Assembly: GCF_018599245.1 (NCBI RefSeq) | Contig: NZ_JAHEVJ010000002.1 | Coordinates: 432,015 to 496,014 of the forward strand | Source: Aliiroseovarius lamellibrachiae | GTDB lineage: Bacteria; Pseudomonadota; Alphaproteobacteria; Rhodobacterales; Rhodobacteraceae | Length of the DNA: 64,000 nt | Direction: 5' to 3' | Part shown: positions 53,915 through 62,468 of the stretch, piece after piece | How positions within the stretch are numbered: position 1 is the first letter of the stretch | Layout of the letters: each line of letters starts with the position of its first letter | Made by a program: the position numbers and the translations under genes | Notes under the pieces: generated by a model | What the model was told of the DNA's origin: nothing | The model's input: the letters and a program-made list of their open reading frames with translations, nothing else | Database searches by the model: none

Positions 53915-54249
53915 TTTAACTTCTTGATGTTAAACAAATAATTCCGATCGTGGCTGTTGTCTCCTGCAGGCTTCCATTTAGCTGGGTGCCGTTTGGGTGC
54001 CTTGAGGTATCATCTAGGCGATGGAGACAATAGGCCTTTGGCTCACTGACATGTTTCCAATCCACGGTTCGATTTAATAGGCTAGCCTCCAACACAGACA
54101 TTTTTCGTTTGGCTTGGCTGGAACATTTAAAATTTCGAATGATGTTGTCATACCGCGATGGACAATCTGGACGCACAATCTAAGGTGGCATTGTTACGCC
54201 GTGTAGCGTCCAGCATTGGGCGTGACAGATATTCGGAGCCAGTCAACTT
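53915..54249. other. 335-base noncoding stretch between tRNA-Phe and the RT genes
   Basis: No convincing gene is seen; a minus-strand 86-codon frame has no ribosome site or family features. It holds a short direct repeat (GGGTGCC at ~53983 and ~53995). This stretch should include the left attachment site at the tRNA end and the promoter of the RT operon, possibly with upstream RNA elements of the system. Confidence 0.5.
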
Positions 54250-55611
54250 TTGTTCGATCAATCATTTTCCGCAAAGAACCTTCGTATTATTTCTGAAATC
54301 GAGAATCGGCGGGGCTCAAATCGAAGCCTAGAATTTTTCCCGACCGTCTATGATGCGACAGAAATTCTCAAAGAACGAATTCGAGACACGAAGCAATTCC
54401 GTGCTGCGCATAGACATGCATATTCAGCTGATGACCAAGCAATATTTGACGATCTAAAAGCGGATCGAGAAACCGCTCGCAAAGCAAGAGATGAAGAGCT
54501 GCTCACGTGTCTTTCCAACGTTTCACAGGTGATCTCTCAGAAGGGATTTCGCATCTCAATTCGCCAAGTTGCAGGACCCAAAGGAAAATCTGTCTATGTC
54601 ATACCTGACACGCCAAAGGATCTCACTGCGCAGTGCTACTATGCAATCAAACAAATTTCGAGAAATATATCTCGTATCTACAAGGTTCAGCAAGCTAACA
54701 GAAATCAAATCATTGGACATTTAGGTGACGCTCTAAGCGACGGATTTCCCTATCATGTCATCAAGCTCGATGTTCAAGAGTTCTATGAACGTATCGATCA
54801 TGAGGCGCTCCTGTCAAAATTGAAAGCAGATCAGCTCTTAAGCGCTACCACCATGCGTTTAATCGAACGCCTACTATGGGACTATGCCTCGCTTGCAGGA
54901 ACGCCCGGTCGAGGTCTTCCGAGGGGGGTTGGTTTGAGTGCAATCCTGTCAGAACTGTACATGAGAGAAGTTGACGCAAACATCTCATCCATTTCTGAAG
55001 TTGCATTTTACGCCCGATATGTTGACGATATTATTGTTCTATTTGCACCAACAAAGGCTTCAAAAACTGACGAATTTCGTGAGAGTCTGGTCAAAGAGCT
55101 TACAGCAAAACGATTGACCGTTAATGCAGTGAAGTCAAAAGAAGCTCCGCCCGAAACTTCTCTTACTTATCTCGGGTATAGCTTCAAGAATGTTTGTAAA
55201 AAGTCGTGTGAAGTCTTTATGAGCGATGAGAAACACGCGAAATACAAAAAACGACTGAATGCCTGCTTTGTTCGATACCATAGACAAAGAGCTAAACGAC
55301 CCAAAAAAGCATATAGGTTGCTGGTCAAGCGGATTCAGTACCTTACTGCCAATACTCAGTTAACGCATAGCAAGCAAAATGCATTTGTTGGAATCTATTT
55401 TAGCAACCCTCACCTGACTAACTTGGATCAGCTTACACAGCTAGATGACTTGCTGGCGCAGCAAATAGCGAATCTTACTCATAGCGCCAGCCTACAGGCA
55501 AAACTTGAGCGCTGTTCATTTAAGAATGGTTATACGCAACAAATTTTTCGTCGTTTTCATCGAGATGGTGAGTTTGCAGAAATAACAAAGGCTTGGCGTT
55601 ATGGTCAGTAG
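54250..55611 (+). CDS. drt3a: Reverse transcriptase A of a DRT3-type defense system (UG3-like)
   Basis: The protein has 453 residues from a TTG at 54250 with GGAG 11 bases upstream; no ATG occurs near the start. The RT core is complete: motif A KLDVQEFYERID with D174, motif B GRGLPRGVGLSAILSELY near 221-237, motif C FYARYVDDIIVLF with YVDD at 257-260, and LTYLGYSF as motif E. An alpha-helical N-terminal region of about 120 residues and a C-terminal helical part flank it. There are no maturase or endonuclease domains, so it is not a group II intron. It overlaps the second RT gene by 11 bases. In DRT3 the first RT is reported to copy an ncRNA repeat into GT-repeat DNA. Confidence 0.82.
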   Translation: MFDQSFSAKNLRIISEIENRRGSNRSLEFFPTVYDATEILKERIRDTKQFRAAHRHAYSADDQAIFDDLKADRETARKARDEELLTCLSNVSQVISQKGFRISIRQVAGPKGKSVYVIPDTPKDLTAQCYYAIKQISRNISRIYKVQQANRNQIIGHLGDALSDGFPYHVIKLDVQEFYERIDHEALLSKLKADQLLSATTMRLIERLLWDYASLAGTPGRGLPRGVGLSAILSELYMREVDANISSISEVAFYARYVDDIIVLFAPTKASKTDEFRESLVKELTAKRLTVNAVKSKEAPPETSLTYLGYSFKNVCKKSCEVFMSDEKHAKYKKRLNACFVRYHRQRAKRPKKAYRLLVKRIQYLTANTQLTHSKQNAFVGIYFSNPHLTNLDQLTQLDDLLAQQIANLTHSASLQAKLERCSFKNGYTQQIFRRFHRDGEFAEITKAWRYGQ

Positions 55612-57733
55612 GCGCTCGATACCCAAAATTTATAGTTACCACAGGCCTTTGCTTTCTGACGTGCTGCCCTTTGAAGTGCCGCCCACCTTCAGCAATTCTG
55701 GCTTCTTTGACTTCCTGACAAGATACAACGTTCGGTTGGAGAAAGAGCAAGGCAGACTGCATGTTGTGTGGGAGAGTTCCTCTGACACGCTCGATGCAAC
55801 GATTTCCGTTCTGTTCAAGACGTGTCGAAAACATGCCGCCGGTTATCAACTCCAAAGCGGTGAAGCCAATTCGATCGCTAACCCCTTCCAACGCCAAATC
55901 GTCAGGAATGGTAAGACTATTCATAAACGATACTGGAAGCTTTCATCACAGGCGATGCAAACTCGCCCTTTTGGTTTCGATATTGCCCATAAGGAAAGAG
56001 AGTTTCGACGCCTCTCGGTCATCCACCCCAGAAATCAGATCGCAGTTGCAGACTTCTATGATCGGCATAGCGCACAAATTCTTTACTTTGCAGGTCTGAG
56101 CGATATTTCGATACGTCACCCAAGTGCGGTAGCGACGACAGTCAAATATTCTGACCGCCTGTATGCCGAGCGAAGGTCAAAAGTACCTGACTCGATTGTG
56201 CAAAATTCAAAAGAATATGAGAACTTAGGATCGTTTTTTTCATACAAGCACTACAGCAATATTTTTAAGTTTTTTGAACACTACAAGTATCATAATGCCG
56301 AGAAGAAGTTTGATGTCCTTCTCAGGTTGGATGTCGCAAAGTGTTTTGACAGTATCTACACGCATTCATTGCCTTGGAGTACTCTCGGCACATCATCTGC
56401 CAAAGACTTCTTGGGTCCATCAAAAGGTACCTTTGGCGGCCGTTTTGATGCCCTTCTGCAAGGGATGAACCAGAATGAAACCAATGGAATTGTCATCGGT
56501 CCGGAGTTTTCCAGAATTTTTGCTGAAATTATTCTTCAGAAAGTTGATGCAAATTTTTTGCGTGTGATGCGTGAAAAACATGGGTACGCTCATAGGGAGG
56601 ACTTTCATGCCTTTAGATACGTAGATGATTATTTTGTATTTTGTTCGTCGTCAGTCGACTTACAACATATTGAGCGCGAACTAGGGGTGGCCCTTAAGGA
56701 GATGAAACTGAGTACAAATTCAGCCAAATCTGAAATTGTGCAAAAGCCGATCATAACGGATCTCACAATTGCAAAGAATAGAGTCCGTCACGTGTTCAAT
56801 GAGTGCATTGAAGTTCTTGAAGCAGATGTCGAAGATCCAAATAATCCTGATGAAACGGTGAGAAAGTATACACCGCGGGTGCGTTCAAACAATCTGATAG
56901 TTGGTTTCAAAAGCGTTTTGAAAGAGACGGGTGTAGAATACAAAAACATCTTGAACTACTCTTTCGCAGCCTTGGAACGAAACACTGAGGTGATTTTCAC
57001 GAGATATGAACAGACTCCGGAACAACTGCGAGATGAGCGCAAGTTAGTTCTGGCGTTGTTGGCCTTGCTGGAGTTTGCCTTCTTTGCCTATGCGGCAGAC
57101 CCAAGGGTTAATATATCCATACGTCTGGCTCGATTGGTTTCGTCAATTGCCGACAAAATGAACTCTGTAGCGATGAGCCGAGACAGTAAACACCAGGTTT
57201 TGAAGTACATCTTCGACAACGTTTCCAGACAGCTACGGAAGTCTTCTTCGAAATATCGCCCAAATGTCGAGGTGATGTACATGATTTTGGCGCTGCGGAA
57301 GCTGGGACGGGAGTATCTTATATCTGAGGAAGCTCTGGCTAGCTACTTTGGGCTTGAACGAGATGCGGAATCTGGCAAGTTTTTCGGAACCGCAAAAATC
57401 GACTATTTCGCTACTACTGTTGGTCTCTGTTATGCAACCGGCAAGAGCCGATACGCTGGCCTGCGTGCCGCGTTAGAAGAAAACATAGTTCAACGAATTC
57501 AAGCGCGCGCGGCATATGTCCACAATGATGCGGAACCGCTGATGGCATATTTGGATTTAAGCTGCTGTCCGTATGTTTCTGCTAGGACTAAATTTCGACT
57601 GGCACGGATATTTGGGCACTCGGTGTCAGATTTTAGATCAATAAAGGCTGCCTCACCGTTCTGGTTTACCGATTGGAGAGGCTTCGACTTGTCTATCGCT
57701 CTGGACAAAAAACGAACCCGAGAAGTATACTGA
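55601..57733 (+). CDS. drt3b: Reverse transcriptase B of a DRT3-type defense system (UG8-like)
   Basis: The protein has 710 residues from the ATG at 55601, which overlaps drt3a. The RT core lies in the middle: motif A LLRLDVAKCFDSIYTHSL with D244, motif B NETNGIVIGPEFSRIFAEI at 292-310 and motif C FHAFRYVDDYFVFCSS with YVDD at 340-343. A ~230-residue N-terminal part and a long C-terminal helical region of about 330 residues are additional, as expected for abortive-infection-like unknown-group RTs. In DRT3 the second RT is reported to make the complementary AC strand without a nucleic-acid template. The assignment rests on gene order, lengths and the adjacent CA-rich ncRNA. Confidence 0.8.
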   Translation: MVSRRSIPKIYSYHRPLLSDVLPFEVPPTFSNSGFFDFLTRYNVRLEKEQGRLHVVWESSSDTLDATISVLFKTCRKHAAGYQLQSGEANSIANPFQRQIVRNGKTIHKRYWKLSSQAMQTRPFGFDIAHKEREFRRLSVIHPRNQIAVADFYDRHSAQILYFAGLSDISIRHPSAVATTVKYSDRLYAERRSKVPDSIVQNSKEYENLGSFFSYKHYSNIFKFFEHYKYHNAEKKFDVLLRLDVAKCFDSIYTHSLPWSTLGTSSAKDFLGPSKGTFGGRFDALLQGMNQNETNGIVIGPEFSRIFAEIILQKVDANFLRVMREKHGYAHREDFHAFRYVDDYFVFCSSSVDLQHIERELGVALKEMKLSTNSAKSEIVQKPIITDLTIAKNRVRHVFNECIEVLEADVEDPNNPDETVRKYTPRVRSNNLIVGFKSVLKETGVEYKNILNYSFAALERNTEVIFTRYEQTPEQLRDERKLVLALLALLEFAFFAYAADPRVNISIRLARLVSSIADKMNSVAMSRDSKHQVLKYIFDNVSRQLRKSSSKYRPNVEVMYMILALRKLGREYLISEEALASYFGLERDAESGKFFGTAKIDYFATTVGLCYATGKSRYAGLRAALEENIVQRIQARAAYVHNDAEPLMAYLDLSCCPYVSARTKFRLARIFGHSVSDFRSIKAASPFWFTDWRGFDLSIALDKKRTREVY

Positions 57734-57734
57734 C

Positions 57735-57880
57735 AGCAGAGCTTCGCCTAAACTAAATTGCCCGCCGTTCTTTAGGCTATGCGGCACACACACAAGCTCC
57801 AAGATCAGGCAGCCTATAAACGGCGACTGGTTACGCTAGCGGAGGGGGCGGACCGCTAGCATATCACTCCCAGACAACTT
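57735..57880 (+). ncRNA. Candidate DRT3 noncoding RNA with (CA)5 template loop
   Basis: The segment after the drt3b stop contains no ORF and folds by eye into strong stems. GCCTAAA (57746-57752) pairs with TTTAGGC (57771-57777). TAGGCT (57773-57778) can instead pair with AGCCTA (57811-57816), leaving CACACACACA (57785-57794) in the loop. GCTAGCGG-N10-CCGCTAGC (57835-57860) is a perfect 8-bp hairpin. A CA-repeat held in a loop next to two DRT-type RTs fits the ncRNA of DRT3, in which an ACACAC stretch is reported as RT template. Ends are estimates; the 5' end may lie inside drt3b. Confidence 0.7.
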
Positions 57881-57903
57881 TTTGGGATACAGAATGACTA
57901 AGG

Positions 57904-58107
57904 TTAAGAATTTCCTATAACCTGTCGTGCTGCTTTCTCCGCAGCAGATCCCTTGACCCATTGCCATGGAGTGCGCGGCTTTCGCGCCTTTGCCAGTTCA
58001 GGGTTGGCCTTTGCGTCGCCAACGGCTGCTCGTAGCTTTTCGCGGGCCTCACGCGGGTCGATCTTGAGTTCTTCGCAGAGGGCTTTGAGCGTGATGATGT
58101 CCGACAT
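57904..58107 (-). CDS. Small conserved-looking protein, 67 residues
   Basis: The start ATG at 58105-58107 has GAGGAGATCGAC upstream, which decides against a longer frame to 58176. The sequence MSDIITLKALCEELKIDPRE is followed by AREKLRAAV and a basic C-terminal half (KARKPRTPWQWVKGSAAEKAARQV). The N-terminal part resembles a small helix-turn-helix or Rho-N-like helical unit. It is convergent with the ncRNA and its stop lies close to the ncRNA's 3' side. Role is unknown; a nucleic-acid-binding partner is possible. Confidence 0.65.
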   Translation of the reverse strand: MSDIITLKALCEELKIDPREAREKLRAAVGDAKANPELAKARKPRTPWQWVKGSAAEKAARQVIGNS

Positions 58108-58401
58108 GTCGATCTCCTCGGTTTCTGATGCATGTCGATAAGACGAGGTCAGCAGGTATGTCAGGGACAACCCCACAACAAATCCCTAGAGCATAGGGCG
58201 TTGAGCGCGCGTGGCCGCGTTACATTGAGCCAGAGGGCCTCGTGGCCGTGAGGAACGACGTGTTGCGACGAAAGCGCCGCTGACGCCAGTGCTGGCCCCT
58301 GTGCGCCGCGAAGACGTTCAATGATCTAGGAATTACCCTGACGCCCACCACTGCTCGATCTTATTGCGCTGTTGCAGCCGCAATCAGCAAAGGAGACCAC
58401 A

Positions 58402-58632
58402 ATGGTCATACGGGCAACATGGAAGTTTAACGGACAGCAAAAGGTCATACTCGGAAACTGGCACCGATTGTGGTGTCTGCTATTCGGGCCGCTGTACTAC
58501 CTGTTTAAGGGGATGTTCCTGTGGTCGATCTTGTCACTACTCACAGCCAACGGCCTGTGGATTGGCTTCCCTCTCTACAACCGCGCCATCGTGCTGCGCC
58601 ATTTCCACCGGAAGGGTTGGGAGCAAAACTGA
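58402..58632 (+). CDS. Small membrane protein, DUF2628-like
   Basis: The protein has 76 residues from the ATG at 58402 with AAAGGAG 6 bases upstream. It starts VIRATWKFNGQQ and has one or two membrane segments (LWCLLFGPLYYLFKGMFLWS, then ILSLLTANGLWIGFPL). The FGPLYYLFKGM pattern is that of DUF2628 proteins. It probably sits in the inner membrane. A 50-codon frame starting at its stop (TGATG) was judged doubtful. The 294 bases before it (58108-58401) show no gene. Confidence 0.65.
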   Translation: MVIRATWKFNGQQKVILGNWHRLWCLLFGPLYYLFKGMFLWSILSLLTANGLWIGFPLYNRAIVLRHFHRKGWEQN

Positions 58633-59485
58633 TGTCACAATCGCGCAGACACGGGGTGCCGATCCACCCAAGCAGCACCCAAAACGTCGATGGTAGAATG
58701 CGGTCAATTAGTGCCAACGCTGCATGGCCCATTCACATGGTCGGGCGAATTACAGAATGCCGCCGTGGACAGTCCAGCCAATGAGTAAACCCACCCATGC
58801 GGCACCCAAATCAGCGATTGCAGATTGTCGTGAATGCGGACCTATTGAAAAGACTCAGATATTTGGTTCCGCCGCACCTCCAACAGCCTGATCAATAGTC
58901 CGCGTGTCGGTCTCGGGCGCATCTGGGCACACCGATCAAGGCGAAGACAACAGGTGACCACAGGGGGATGGGGGGAGGCGTTTTTTTATCGGCGCACGCC
59001 CTTTAGACGGATAAGGGGTCATACACGCTGCTGAGATTTTGGCTCCTCAGTCGAACGCTAGCAGCCTCACGCCTACGCGCGCGTGAATACACACCTAAAC
59101 ACACTTTCTATGACTATTTATAATGATTACAACACACTAACACCTCTGGTAGCCTTCTTTCTTATGTTGCGCAATGACACTGGTTTCCACAGATATATTG
59201 ATAAATAACAATAACTTAATGGCTCTGGTAGTGAGCGGTGTACTCACACGCAAGGCTGCCAGAGGTATTAAGTCATTGTTACTATGTGATAATGCCATAG
59301 ACGCTTGATTTGTGTATACCCCCACGCGCGAGCGACTTACGTTGACTTGGTTCCTAGCAGATTTCAAGAACGTCAAGATCGCCAAGGGCGTCATGCATGA
59401 TCGTGACGAACTTGAGGGATCAAGTGCGCCAAAATCATCGATGGCGATGTTGGCGTTCTTGGCGCACTTCATACCCTACCTGTGG
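58633..59485. other. 853-base gap in the element, candidate control or origin region
   Basis: No credible gene is seen; frames here lack ribosome sites and family patterns. The right half is AT-rich and carries a long inverted repeat at 59206-59281 and a direct repeat CTCTGGTAG at 59144-59152 and 59223-59231. Lying immediately downstream of the helicase-primase gene pair, it is the best place in the element for a replication origin or an excision-linked control site. Confidence 0.45.
59206..59281. repeat. Long imperfect inverted repeat (23-bp arms, 30-base loop)
   Basis: The arm at 59206-59228 (TAACAATAACTTAAT, then GGCTCTGG) matches the reverse complement of 59259-59281 at 20 of 23 positions. 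Within the loop, GTGAG-N7-CTCAC (59231-59247) forms a second hairpin. The AT-rich arms and cruciform potential suit an origin, a MITE-like remnant or a structured RNA. Confidence 0.75.
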
Positions 59486-60469
59486 TCATTCTTCGTCTGG
59501 CAACGACAGGAACCAACCTGTCCTCTTCTTCTTCGGCCTGACGCCCAGAGATCGCCGAGCGCGCTCCAAAGTTTTGGGGGCGATGTCACGTGCAGCAGCT
59601 TCTTTTTCGACCTTGGTGGACGGCTCCGGCCCGTTCTTGAGAAATACGCGCAGGAACTGGGTCGCTTCATCCAGTGCCGACATCCGGGGCGGACCATCAG
59701 AAGAAATCAGGTCATCGATTGTGATGTCTGACGGCCCCAGCCAATTCAGGGAAGCCCTGCCTCCTTCTTCACCAATAATCTCATAGCTTTGAGTTTGCCC
59801 CCGAACGGCGATGTTATGCTTGATGTGGACAACAAGCTTGGTCGAACTGTCGCTCGGATGCTCGCACACTAGAAATGCTGACCTTGCCGCGCCAATCACA
59901 TCCATAGAACCACCCCCTTGATAAATGGCCTTGCTGTGCTTGGCCTTTGTCAGGTGCCGGATGATGACGACAGCCGTTTCACCAGCTTCGGCAATTTCTT
60001 TCAGGAACGACAAGAGCTGCCGGATCACGTTGGGTTTGTAGATATCCTGTCCAGCCGGAATGTAGGCGAACAAGGGGTCGAGGATCAGCAGGTCTGGTGG
60101 TTTGCGCTTCACCTCTCGCATCAGCGCTTGCAGACCTTTTTCGTCCAGAGACAAGAAGTCACCCTGAACCCGAATGCGTGAAGGATCGCCCCCCATCGCA
60201 TCGATGCGCGGCCTGATCGTATAGGCTGCGTCATCCTCCGCGCTGAGGTAAAGGACGCGACCACGCCCCAGCTTTTGCCCATCGGGTAGTTCCCCACCTA
60301 TGCTGACCTGTACGGCTAGTTGCATGGCGAGGAACGATTTGCCCACGCCGGGGTCGCCCTCCATGATCGTTATCATGCTGAACGGGATGAACGGTTCCCA
60401 CAGCCACTCAACTTCCTTGGGGTCGATGGTGTCCAGACCGACAAATAGCGCCTTTTTTTCTGAGGTCAT
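59486..60469 (-). CDS. RecA-fold ATPase/helicase (RepA-like, AAA_25 type)
   Basis: The protein has 327 residues. Walker A is GDPGVGKS at 38-45, with LYLSAEDD and Walker B LLILDPLFAYIPAG around D131. The order and the RHLTKAKHSKAIYQGGGSMDV region match hexameric RepA-like replicative helicases of plasmids and phage satellites. A C-terminal ~80-residue helical part may be a winged helix. The overlap with the primase gene (ATGA) suggests a helicase-primase pair. It probably unwinds the element's origin during autonomous replication. Confidence 0.82.
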   Translation of the reverse strand: MTSEKKALFVGLDTIDPKEVEWLWEPFIPFSMITIMEGDPGVGKSFLAMQLAVQVSIGGELPDGQKLGRGRVLYLSAEDDAAYTIRPRIDAMGGDPSRIRVQGDFLSLDEKGLQALMREVKRKPPDLLILDPLFAYIPAGQDIYKPNVIRQLLSFLKEIAEAGETAVVIIRHLTKAKHSKAIYQGGGSMDVIGAARSAFLVCEHPSDSSTKLVVHIKHNIAVRGQTQSYEIIGEEGGRASLNWLGPSDITIDDLISSDGPPRMSALDEATQFLRVFLKNGPEPSTKVEKEAAARDIAPKTLERARRSLGVRPKKKRTGWFLSLPDEE

Positions 60470-61428
60470 TTTGCACCTTCTTTCTTCGCGATGATGCGAG
60501 ACACCTCGGTTTCTAATGTCTTAAGGTCGTCGCCATACTTGTCTCGAAAATACGGGCTGTTCCAAACCACGCTGGCGATCTCGTCCAATGTGGCATTCGC
60601 CTCAAACAGCCCAGCAATCAGCGCATATATTCGGTTTGACCGATTGCCTGCCTGAACTTGTTTGTGTCGGATAAGTGAGCGCGTCGAAGCATTTAACTTG
60701 GCTCGGTGTTTTTTCAGAACCTCCAATGGGTTATATGCCAAATGATCCATAGCCAATGCTTGGTAAGAGTGCTGATAGGTTCGTCCGTTGTCTGGCGTTG
60801 GTTCGGGGCGTTCTGCAACGCGGTTCCAGTTTCGCGAAACCAACTTGACGAACGGCTCATCATATTTGGGCTTGTGGTTGATCGAGCCGGGAACGCGTAG
60901 CATCTTGGTAATGGTCCAGCCATTGTCGCCCCCATGTCTGTCAGCAAGCGAACTTGAGAAACGTTCGGCGTCTTCTACGTTGTGCCGCTTGTCCCAAAGC
61001 CATAGACCTTGAAAACGGCCCGGCGAGGTTTCCCACAGATGATTTGGCTTTGGCTCATAAGCGCTGGGATCGCTATCGTCGATGTCGCACCAAGCCAGCC
61101 TTGTGGGAAGCGCAAAATCTGTTTTGCGCCGGTCGACCGAAAATGGGTTTGGACAAAAGTAAAGATTGAAGTCCCATCGCGAGTGAGCATTCAGGAACCT
61201 GTTTAGGCCAACACTGACATCGTTGGCCCTGACAATATGTTCTCGCCAGTGGTTGCCGTCGGGATCGGTTGTGGCGACAAAAAAGAAGCTGGGCTTCGGA
61301 GCACCTTTCCAAATGTCATGCAGGAACCCCAGCATGCTTTGGTGGATGACGCAGTCGTCGTTGTAGTCCTTGAATGCATATGGATGCCCTTTGCGAGGGC
61401 GAGCTTTTGCTTTCACGCGAGTTCGCAT
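60466..61428 (-). CDS. RepB-like primase (prim-pol type)
   Basis: The protein has 320 residues from the ATG at 61426-61428, preceded by AAAGGACAG; a longer frame starts at 61443. The catalytic acidic motif is WCDIDDSD with D115 and D117, followed by ETSPGRFQGLWLWD and LRVPGSINHKPKY, the pattern of plasmid/phage RepB-type primases. Together with the RecA-fold ATPase it gives the element its own replication initiation unit, as in satellite phages. Confidence 0.8.
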   Translation of the reverse strand: MRTRVKAKARPRKGHPYAFKDYNDDCVIHQSMLGFLHDIWKGAPKPSFFFVATTDPDGNHWREHIVRANDVSVGLNRFLNAHSRWDFNLYFCPNPFSVDRRKTDFALPTRLAWCDIDDSDPSAYEPKPNHLWETSPGRFQGLWLWDKRHNVEDAERFSSSLADRHGGDNGWTITKMLRVPGSINHKPKYDEPFVKLVSRNWNRVAERPEPTPDNGRTYQHSYQALAMDHLAYNPLEVLKKHRAKLNASTRSLIRHKQVQAGNRSNRIYALIAGLFEANATLDEIASVVWNSPYFRDKYGDDLKTLETEVSRIIAKKEGAK

Positions 61429-61478
61429 GTTCTGTCCTTTCAATTTTTTGGAGAGGTCAGGGCGCTATGCGCCCTATA

Positions 61479-61703
61479 TCAAAATTCGGCGTAATGCGTG
61501 CGAGAGCGTTCTTCGGCGCGCTCAGCGAGCCACTGTTCGATCTCATTCAGCAGCCATGCGACGCTGGTGCCAGCGAGGCGCACACGGCGAGGGAAACGCC
61601 CACGGGCCTCCCAGTGCAAAAGCGTACTATTGCTTACGATGATGCCAAGGCGCTTAAGATCAGCGCGTGTTGCAAGGGCCTTTTGCCCGTTCGAAATGTC
61701 CAT
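61479..61703 (-). CDS. AlpA-type helix-turn-helix regulator
   Basis: The protein has 74 residues. Its winged-helix/MerR-like core (TRADLKRLGIIVSNSTLLHWEARG, residues ~12-35) recognises DNA and RFPRRVRLAGTSVAWLLNEIEQWL is the AlpA pattern. AlpA regulators switch on integrase or replication genes and act as excision factors in P4-like elements. It stands between the integrase and primase genes, 51 bases before the primase start, which fits that role. Confidence 0.85.
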   Translation of the reverse strand: MDISNGQKALATRADLKRLGIIVSNSTLLHWEARGRFPRRVRLAGTSVAWLLNEIEQWLAERAEERSRTHYAEF

Positions 61704-61805
61704 TGTCTTTTTTCCTTCTGCATTGTTGCGTTTGCGAAGGAGCGCTCCGACAAAACAGAAGATGGATCAGGTTGGGTCACATTGCGAGCGAAGGTCCTGA
61801 AGGTC

Positions 61806-62468
61806 TCAACTCAAAGTGCGCTGATTCTTTCTTTGGGCACTTATAACATCTTGAATTTGAACGTTTAGCTTGTCGTTTTGGTTTGTAATCTCAAAATAGA
61901 ACCGGCGAACGTAGTCTGGAACACTACCTGACATGTTGCCAATTTCAGTGTCCCAGTTTCCGCGTGACAAAGGGAGGTCAGGGAAATGCTGGTGAAGGTC
62001 GGCAAGCGCATTAAAAACGATATCGTGCTTGATTTCTGAGTTGTGAGAAATGTCTTGATCAATCTCCGCAGCAAGTGTGCCCGAAAGACGTAGCCCTGCC
62101 TGTTTCAGCTCATTTAAGGATTGGCGCAGGTGCTTGATTTGCTCCGGCTCAAGTTGACAGCCATTCTCCCAATGCGCGAAATTTGGAAGGTTCTGTTCGA
62201 GCAGCGCCTCTTCAAGTTTGTTGCAAGGGCTGATCACATTGCGCGACAGCCATTCGATCCGTTTGGTTAGCGACTTGTCAAAAGGGGCGATGTCAAACGA
62301 ACTAGGCATGGCCCTGATCTTGGCTCGCATTGCTATGCCACGATCACTTATGGTGTTCCAGAATTCAGGAAACTGTGGTTCGTCACTGATCCTCAGAATG
62401 GCCGCTATTTCGCGTCGGCACTCGTCGCCGAAGGCTTCTGCACAATCCCCATCAGTTCGTTCGCCCAT
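61806..62468 (-). CDS. Uncharacterised protein overlapping the integrase end
   Basis: The frame has 220 residues and I do not recognise it. It is largely helical and charged, with NKLEEALLEQNLPNFAHWEN, QIKHLRQSLNELKQAGLRL and a coiled-coil-like C-terminus (FYFEITNQNDKLNVQIQDVI). There is no signal peptide or membrane segment. The first 64 bases overlap the integrase 3' end in another frame; a later ATG within residues ~45-55 is an alternative start. Being cargo between the integrase and AlpA, it could be an accessory or defense-related factor, but nothing in the sequence proves this. Confidence 0.6.
   Translation of the reverse strand: MGERTDGDCAEAFGDECRREIAAILRISDEPQFPEFWNTISDRGIAMRAKIRAMPSSFDIAPFDKSLTKRIEWLSRNVISPCNKLEEALLEQNLPNFAHWENGCQLEPEQIKHLRQSLNELKQAGLRLSGTLAAEIDQDISHNSEIKHDIVFNALADLHQHFPDLPLSRGNWDTEIGNMSGSVPDYVRRFYFEITNQNDKLNVQIQDVISAQRKNQRTLS

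Noticed and set aside
53916..54176. 86-codon minus frame right after tRNA-Phe.
   Set aside because: No ribosome site, no family pattern, and it reaches the attachment region.
54250..57733. Group II intron or retron explanation for the reverse transcriptases.
   Set aside because: No intron domain V/VI, maturase X or HNH endonuclease is seen, and two RTs in tandem with a CA-rich RNA fit DRT3 better than a retron.
58632..58784. 50-codon frame coupled (TGATG) to the DUF2628-like gene.
   Set aside because: Coupling is suggestive, but composition and sequence look random.
59137..59472. 111-codon minus frame downstream of the RecA-fold ATPase gene.
   Set aside because: It runs through the long inverted repeat and has no coding signature.
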